The notes beneath the pieces are model-generated. The model had not been told where the DNA came from and did not search any database. It worked only from the letters and a program-made list of their open reading frames with translations. The translations under genes were made by a program, and so were the position numbers. From NCBI RefSeq assembly GCF_005938675.2, contig NZ_VCCH02000008.1, positions 1 through 64,000 on the forward strand: a stretch of 64,000 nt of DNA, given 5' to 3'. This stretch comes from Mycobacterium sp. KBS0706 (GTDB taxonomy: Bacteria > Pseudomonadota > Alphaproteobacteria > DSM-16000 > Inquilinaceae). Below, piece by piece: positions 58,799 to 64,000 of the stretch (its first letter is position 1; the number at the start of each line of letters is the position of its first letter).

Positions 58799-60316
58799 AT
58801 GCGCCGCCTGCTGCTCTCTCTTCTCGTTGCCGCCGCCCTGGTGCCGGGCGTGGCGGTCGCCGACCCGGTGAAGGGCGGCAAGATCGACGTCGCCACCATC
58901 GGCGAACCGCCGACGCTCGACCCGATGGCGAACACCGGCGACCTGCTGGGCATGATCACCCAGCATGTCTATGAGACGATGTTCACCTTCGACGCCGAAT
59001 GGCGGCTGCAGCCGCTGCTGGCCGAGGCGATGCCGGCGATCTCCGAGGACGGCCGCACCTATGACATCAAGATCCGTTCCGGCGTCACCTTCCATGACGG
59101 CGAGAAGCTGACTGCGGCCGACGTCGTCGCCTCGCTCGAGCGCTGGATGCGGGTCGCCTCGCGCGGCAAGCAGGCGGCGCCGATGATCGAGAGCGTGACG
59201 GCGACCGGCGACCTGTCGGTGCAGATCAGGCTGAAGCAGCCCTACGCGCCGCTCTTGTCGCTGCTGGCCTTCAACAACAGCGCCGCGGTGATCATGCCGA
59301 AGGCGCATATGGACCAGCCGCTGACCGATGTGGTCGGCACCGGCCCCTACAAGCTGGCCGAGCGCAAGCCCGACCAGTACATCCTGCTGATCCGCTTCGA
59401 TGGCTATGCCGCCCGGACGGAACAGCCGAGCCGCTATGCCGGCCGGCGCACCGCGTATCTCGACGAGATCCGCTTCATCCCGGTGCCGAACGCCAACACC
59501 CGGATCGAGGGCGCGGTCTCCGGCCAGTACGACTTCTCCGACCTGCTGCCGGTCGAATCCTACGACAAGCTGACCGGGAACACCGAGCCGGTGATCCTGA
59601 AGTCCTTCGGCTACCCGATCATGATGCTCAACACCAGGCAGGGCCCGCTGGCGAAGCTGGAACTGCGCCAGGCGGTGCAGGCGGCGCTGGGCGAGAGCGA
59701 CATGATGCTGGCCGCCTTCGGCAAGCCGGAATTCTTCACGGTCGACGGCGCCATGTATCCGGAGGGCTTCCCCTGGCGCAGCGATGCCGGGGTCGACACC
59801 TACGACCAGGGCGATCCGGAGAAGGCGCAGGCGCTGATGGAGAAGGCCGGCTATGCCGGCGAGCCGATCCGGATCCTGACCAGCCAGCAATACGAGTTCC
59901 ACTACAAGATGGCGCTGGTGGCGGCGGAATACCTGAAGGCCGCCGGCTTCAAGGTCGACCTGCAGGTGTCGGACTGGGCGACCTTGACCCAGCGCCGCAA
60001 TGACCCGGCGCTGTGGGACATCTTCTTCACCCACAGCCCGTTCCTGCCGGAGCCGGCGCTCAATCTCGGCATGTCCGAGAGCGGCCCGGGCTGGTGGTCG
60101 ACCGAGCGGCGCCGCACCGCTTTCGACGCCTTCAACGCCGCGTCCGACCCGGCGCAGCGGGTCAAGCTCTACGCCGACGTCCAGGCCGCGATCATGGAAG
60201 AGGTGCCGTTCATCAAGGTCGGCGACTTCAACGCCCTCTCGGCCAAGTCGCCGAAGCTGAAGGGCTACGACCCGTCGCCCTGGCCGTCCTTCTGGAACAC
60301 CTGGATGGAGAAGTGA
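58799..60316 (+). CDS. Family-5 ABC substrate-binding protein 2 (paralog)
   Basis: A 505-residue protein. Signal peptide ends VAVAD near residue 21; KGGKIDVATIGEPPTLDPMA is nearly identical to the opening of binding protein 1, and the two keep the same spacing of WRLQPLLAEAMP, TFHDGEKLTAADVVASLERW and YLKAAGFKVDLQVSDWATLTQRR. High similarity shows a recent tandem duplication; divergence in the mid-region suggests different ligands for one permease. The permease genes follow after a palindromic element. Confidence 0.9.
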   Translation: MRRLLLSLLVAAALVPGVAVADPVKGGKIDVATIGEPPTLDPMANTGDLLGMITQHVYETMFTFDAEWRLQPLLAEAMPAISEDGRTYDIKIRSGVTFHDGEKLTAADVVASLERWMRVASRGKQAAPMIESVTATGDLSVQIRLKQPYAPLLSLLAFNNSAAVIMPKAHMDQPLTDVVGTGPYKLAERKPDQYILLIRFDGYAARTEQPSRYAGRRTAYLDEIRFIPVPNANTRIEGAVSGQYDFSDLLPVESYDKLTGNTEPVILKSFGYPIMMLNTRQGPLAKLELRQAVQAALGESDMMLAAFGKPEFFTVDGAMYPEGFPWRSDAGVDTYDQGDPEKAQALMEKAGYAGEPIRILTSQQYEFHYKMALVAAEYLKAAGFKVDLQVSDWATLTQRRNDPALWDIFFTHSPFLPEPALNLGMSESGPGWWSTERRRTAFDAFNAASDPAQRVKLYADVQAAIMEEVPFIKVGDFNALSAKSPKLKGYDPSPWPSFWNTWMEK

Positions 60317-60356
60317 GGGGAATGGTGCCGACACGCGCCACTGCCGGCCAGTTTTC

Positions 60357-60488
60357 TCGAGTCCCCCCTCCCCCTGCGGGAGGGGGGCAGGGGGAGGGGG
60401 TTCGCGCCGCCGGAGCCGGCGCCTTCGTTCTCTTCGCTCGACAACCCCCTCCCCCTAGCCCCCTCCCGCGAGGGGAGGGGGGACTCGA
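60357..60488. repeat. Intergenic palindromic element, family 2
   Basis: TCGAGTCCCCCCTCCCC (60357–60373) pairs exactly with GGGGAGGGGGGACTCGA (60472–60488). Inner stems (GGGGGAGGGGGTT and AACCCCCTCCCCC) complete an arch of 132 bp. It sits between binding protein 2 and the permease, making a strong mRNA hairpin in mid-operon. Confidence 0.8.
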
Positions 60489-60517
60489 AGAGTGTGGTCC
60501 CGGAGCGCGCTGAACCC

Positions 60518-61459
60518 ATGCTCTCCTACATCGTCAATCGCCTGATCGGCATGGTCGCGGTGATGTTCATCGTGGCGACGGTCGTGTTCGTCATCATCCG
60601 GGTGACGCCGGGCGACCCCGCCGCGGTGATGCTCGGCCCCGACGCCCAGCCTCAGGACGTGGTCGAGCTGCGGGCCAAGCTCGGCCTCGACCAGCCGCTG
60701 CCGGTGCAATACGTCTCCTGGCTCGGCGAGATCGCGGTCGGCGATCTCGGCCAGTCGATCTTCCTGAACCAGCCGGTGCTGGAAGCGATCAGCGACCGGG
60801 CCGAGCCGACTCTGATGCTGACCGTGCTGTCGATGCTGATCGCGGTCGCCATCGCCCTGCCGGTCGGCATCGCCTCGGCGGTCTGGCGCGGCTCGGCGCT
60901 GGACCAATCGGTGCTGACCGTGTCGATGTTCACCGCCAGCATCCCCAGCTTCTGGCTGGGCCTGATCCTGATGCAGATCTTCTCGGTCAAGCTCGGCTGG
61001 TTCCCGGTGGCGGGCTATGGCGGGCCGGGCGCCAGCTTCCTCGACCGGATGAGCCATCTGGTGCTGCCGGCGATCGTGCTCGGCCTCGTCAACTCCGCCC
61101 TGATCACCCGCTTCACCCGGGCCAGCATGCTCGACGTGCTGAACGACGACTATGTCCGCACCGCCCGGGCCAAGGGCCTGCCGGAGCGGCGGGTGGTGCT
61201 GAAGCACGCGCTGAAGAACGCGCTGATCCCGATCCTGACCGTGATCGGCCTGACCACGGCGCTGCTGGTCTCCGGCGCGGTGGTGACCGAGACGGTGTTC
61301 GGCCTGCCGGGCGTCGGCAACCTCGTGGTCAACGGCGTGCTGCGGCGCGACTACCCGGTGATCCAGGGCGCGCTGCTGGTGATCGCCGCGCTCTACGTGC
61401 TGATCAACCTCGCCATCGATCTCCTCTACCTCTTCGTCGACCCCAGGGTGCGCACCTGA
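60518..61459 (+). CDS. DppB-type ABC permease
   Basis: A 313-residue permease with six transmembrane segments. MLSYIVNRLIGMVAVMFIVA and VVFVIIRVTPGDPAAVMLGP are the family hallmarks, and RASMLDVLNDDYVRTARAKGLPERRV is the EAA loop binding the ATPase. The ATG at 60518 is chosen over an in-frame 60494 start because the helix starts at MLSYI. The stop shares a base with the next gene. Forms the channel with the DppC-type permease. Confidence 0.92.
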   Translation: MLSYIVNRLIGMVAVMFIVATVVFVIIRVTPGDPAAVMLGPDAQPQDVVELRAKLGLDQPLPVQYVSWLGEIAVGDLGQSIFLNQPVLEAISDRAEPTLMLTVLSMLIAVAIALPVGIASAVWRGSALDQSVLTVSMFTASIPSFWLGLILMQIFSVKLGWFPVAGYGGPGASFLDRMSHLVLPAIVLGLVNSALITRFTRASMLDVLNDDYVRTARAKGLPERRVVLKHALKNALIPILTVIGLTTALLVSGAVVTETVFGLPGVGNLVVNGVLRRDYPVIQGALLVIAALYVLINLAIDLLYLFVDPRVRT

Positions 61460-62328
61460 TGGCCGCCACCGCCTCCATCTCCGTCGCCGGCGAGCGCATG
61501 AAGCTCGCCCGCCTGCTGCTGCGCCGCAAGACCGCGATGATCGGGCTGATCATCCTGGTCGTGCTGGTCCTGGCCGCGGCCTTCGCGCCCTACATCACCG
61601 GCTACGCGCCGCAGAAGCTGTCGATCGTGAACAGGTTGAAACCACCGAGCGCGGCGCATTGGTTCGGCACCGACGAGTTCGGGCGCGACGTCTTCACCCG
61701 CGCCGTCTATGGCGGTCGGCTGTCGCTGTTCGTCGGCTTCGCCGTGGTGATCCTGTCCTCGGTGCTGGGCATCGTGCTGGGCCTCGTCGCCGGCTTCTTC
61801 CGGCCGGCCGACAAGGTCGTGGCCCGGGTGATCGACGCGATGATGGCCTTCCCGGACATCCTGCTGGCGATCTCGCTGGTCGCGGCGCTGGGGCCGTCGC
61901 TGGTCAACGTCATCCTGGCGCTCGGCATCGTCTACACGCCGCGCCTGGCCCGCATCGTCCGCGCCTCGACCCTGGTGATCCGCGAGCTGCCCTTCGTCGA
62001 GGCGGCGCGGGCGCTCGGCGTCTCCACCTGGCGCATCGTCACCGCCCATGTCCTGCGCAACCTGTGGTCGCCGATCCTGGTGCAGGGCACCTTCATCTTC
62101 GCCTACGCCATCCTGGCCGAGGCCGGCCTGTCCTTCCTCGGCGTCGGCGTCTCGCCCGAAATCCCCACCTGGGGGACCATGATCAATGCCGGCCAGCAAT
62201 ATATGGGCTCGGCCGACTGGATGATGGTCTTCCCCGGGCTCGCCATCGTGCTGTCGGTGGTGTCGCTGCAGATGGTCGGCGACGGCCTGCGCGACATCCT
62301 CGACCCCCGCCTGCGCAAGGAACTGTGA
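61459..62328 (+). CDS. DppC-type ABC permease
   Basis: A 289-residue permease with a cytoplasmic N-terminus, a first TM (residues 27–47), then the OppC/DppC conserved HWFGTDEFGRDVFTRAVYGGRLSL and the EAA loop ELPFVEAARALGVSTWRIVTAHVLRNL. ATG at 61459 overlaps the preceding stop by one base, and its stop overlaps the next start (TGATG), so the cluster is tightly coupled. Confidence 0.92.
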   Translation: MAATASISVAGERMKLARLLLRRKTAMIGLIILVVLVLAAAFAPYITGYAPQKLSIVNRLKPPSAAHWFGTDEFGRDVFTRAVYGGRLSLFVGFAVVILSSVLGIVLGLVAGFFRPADKVVARVIDAMMAFPDILLAISLVAALGPSLVNVILALGIVYTPRLARIVRASTLVIRELPFVEAARALGVSTWRIVTAHVLRNLWSPILVQGTFIFAYAILAEAGLSFLGVGVSPEIPTWGTMINAGQQYMGSADWMMVFPGLAIVLSVVSLQMVGDGLRDILDPRLRKEL

Positions 62329-63478
62329 TGACCGTCCTGATCCGCTCGGCCCGGCCGGCCGGCTTCCCCGACCATCCCGACGATGGCCCGGTCGACATCC
62401 TGATCGCCGATGGCCGGGTGGCCGCGGTGGGGCAGGGGATCGATGCCCCCGCCGGGGCCGAGATCGTCGATGGCCAAGGCGGCTGGGTATCGCCCGGCTG
62501 GGCCGATCTGCATGCCCATGTCTATCACGGCGGCACCGACATCTCGATCCGCCCGTCCCAGGGCGGGCTGGCGCATGGCGTCACCACCATCGTCGACGCC
62601 GGCTCCTCCGGCGAGGGCAACTTCGTCGGCTTCCGCGAGTTCATCGCCGAGCCGGCGGCGGAGCGGGTGGTCGCCTTTCTCAACATCGGCTCGATCGGCC
62701 TGGTCGCCTGCAACCGGGTCAGCGAGTTGATCGACCAGCGCTCGATCGACATCACCCGCACCCTGGCGGTGATCGAGGCCAACCGCGACATCATCCGCGG
62801 CATCAAGTGCCGGGCCTGCAGCACGGTGACCGGCGCCTGGGGCATCACCCCGGTGAAGATCGCCAAGAAGGTGGCGAAGATCAGCGGCCTGCCGCTGATG
62901 GTCCATGTCGGCGAGCCGCCGCCGCTCTTGGAGGAGGTGCTGGAGGTGCTGACCCCCGGCGACGTCCTCACGCACTGCTTCCACGGCAAGCCCGGCGGCA
63001 ACATCCTCGAAGACGAGGAACTGTTCGGCATCGCCAGGCAGGTGGCCGAGGCCGGGGTGCGCCTCGATGTCGGCCATGGCGGCGCCTCCTTCTCTTTCAA
63101 GGTGGCGCGGGCCGGGATCGAGCGCGGGCTGCACCCGTTCTCGATCTCCACCGACCTGCATCTGCGCTCGATCGAAGGCCCGGTCTGGGACATGGCGACG
63201 ACCATGTCGAAGCTGCTGGCCGTCGGCATGCCCTTCGCCGAGGTGGTGGCCGCCGCCAGCACCCGCCCGCGCTCCGTCGTCGGGCTGCCGGCCGAGGGCA
63301 ACCTGAAGGTGGGGGCTGAGGCGGATTTCACCGTCTTCGGGCTGGAGCCGTCCTCGGTGACGCTGCCGGATTCCTCCGGCGACAGCGCCACGCTCGACCG
63401 GCTGTTCACGCCGCGCCATGCGGTGCTGGGCACGAAGTCGGTGAAGGCGGCCCGGCTGTTCGATCCGGCAGTGCACGG

Positions 63479-63482
<4 letters not shown>
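62328..63482 (+). CDS. Amidohydrolase/deacetylase-family metallohydrolase
   Basis: A 384-residue amidohydrolase. Metal-binding residues are visible: DLHAHVYHGGTD (His-x-His), the carbamylated Lys in RGIKCRAC, MVHVGEPPP, LTHCFHGKPGG, and Asp in FSISTDLHLRS. This pattern matches the EF_0837-type amidohydrolase/deacetylase group acting on N-acyl or cyclic amide substrates. Placed within the ABC cluster between permease and ATPase genes with 4-nt overlap to the latter, it probably processes the imported compound, e.g. a modified amino acid or opine-like amide (inference). Confidence 0.9.

Positions 63483-64000
<518 letters not shown>

Overview
This is a roughly 70% GC chromosomal window, densely packed with genes on both strands. 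Several features point to an alphaproteobacterium, most likely of the Rhodospirillales/Azospirillum–Inquilinus type: LptD, a Porin_4-like porin, many ABC transporters, IclR and LysR regulators, topoisomerase IV ParE, and an EndoQ-like/UvrD fusion. The taxonomic placement is an inference from gene content and composition. No rRNA, tRNA, CRISPR array, insertion sequence or prophage was recognised.

Layout. 1–8.9 kb: the tail of a cupin regulator with a GNAT enzyme; a ydbH–ynbE envelope lipid-transport pair; a porin with a palindromic upstream site; a hydrolase remnant; a bicupin; and an ATP-grasp enzyme paired with a membrane coiled-coil protein. 9–15 kb: mmsA, azoR with a divergent LysR gene, and a BtuF/FecCD/ATPase importer. 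15–24 kb: housekeeping genes lptD, a RhlE-type helicase, isochorismatase and alpha/beta hydrolase genes, two tandem paralogous lipoproteins, parE and an acyl-CoA thioesterase. 24–27.8 kb: very small genes, namely a 32-aa membrane peptide behind a large palindrome, a methyltransferase behind an attenuator-like leader, two glycine-zipper lipoproteins and a first RTX protein. 27.8–31 kb: an amino-acid ABC importer without its ATPase, with a divergent IclR regulator.

31–40 kb: an orphan low-GC gene, a VOC protein, a CACHE-type adenylate cyclase, a DUF72 protein, a class GN sortase with its VIT/vWA LPxTxT substrate and a divergent XRE regulator, and a LysR/arginase-family pair. 40.4–43.6 kb: a single 1052-residue protein joining an Endonuclease Q-like PHP nuclease to a UvrD helicase, with a REP-like palindrome translated in frame between the two. 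43.7–47.4 kb: a DMT transporter, a GST, a sugar-type epimerase and a secreted protein. 47.7–53.3 kb: an RNA-repair operon (hen1, an unrecognised gene, pnkp) with 4-nt overlaps, preceded by a secreted trypsin-like protease. 53.4–56 kb: a large RTX protein with palindrome-rich upstream DNA. 56–64 kb: an IclR regulator divergent from a peptide/opine-type ABC cluster (two paralogous binding proteins, two permeases, an amidohydrolase and the start of an ATPase).

The most interesting items are the nuclease–helicase fusion with its in-frame repeat, the third gene in the Hen1/Pnkp operon, the sortase island with three 10-bp operator-like repeats, the SD-sequestering palindrome before the 32-aa gene, the attenuator-like leader, and IclR-type palindromes with the same core at two loci 15 kb apart. 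Three G+C-rich, palindromic intergenic elements recur in the window, two of them clearly from the same family.
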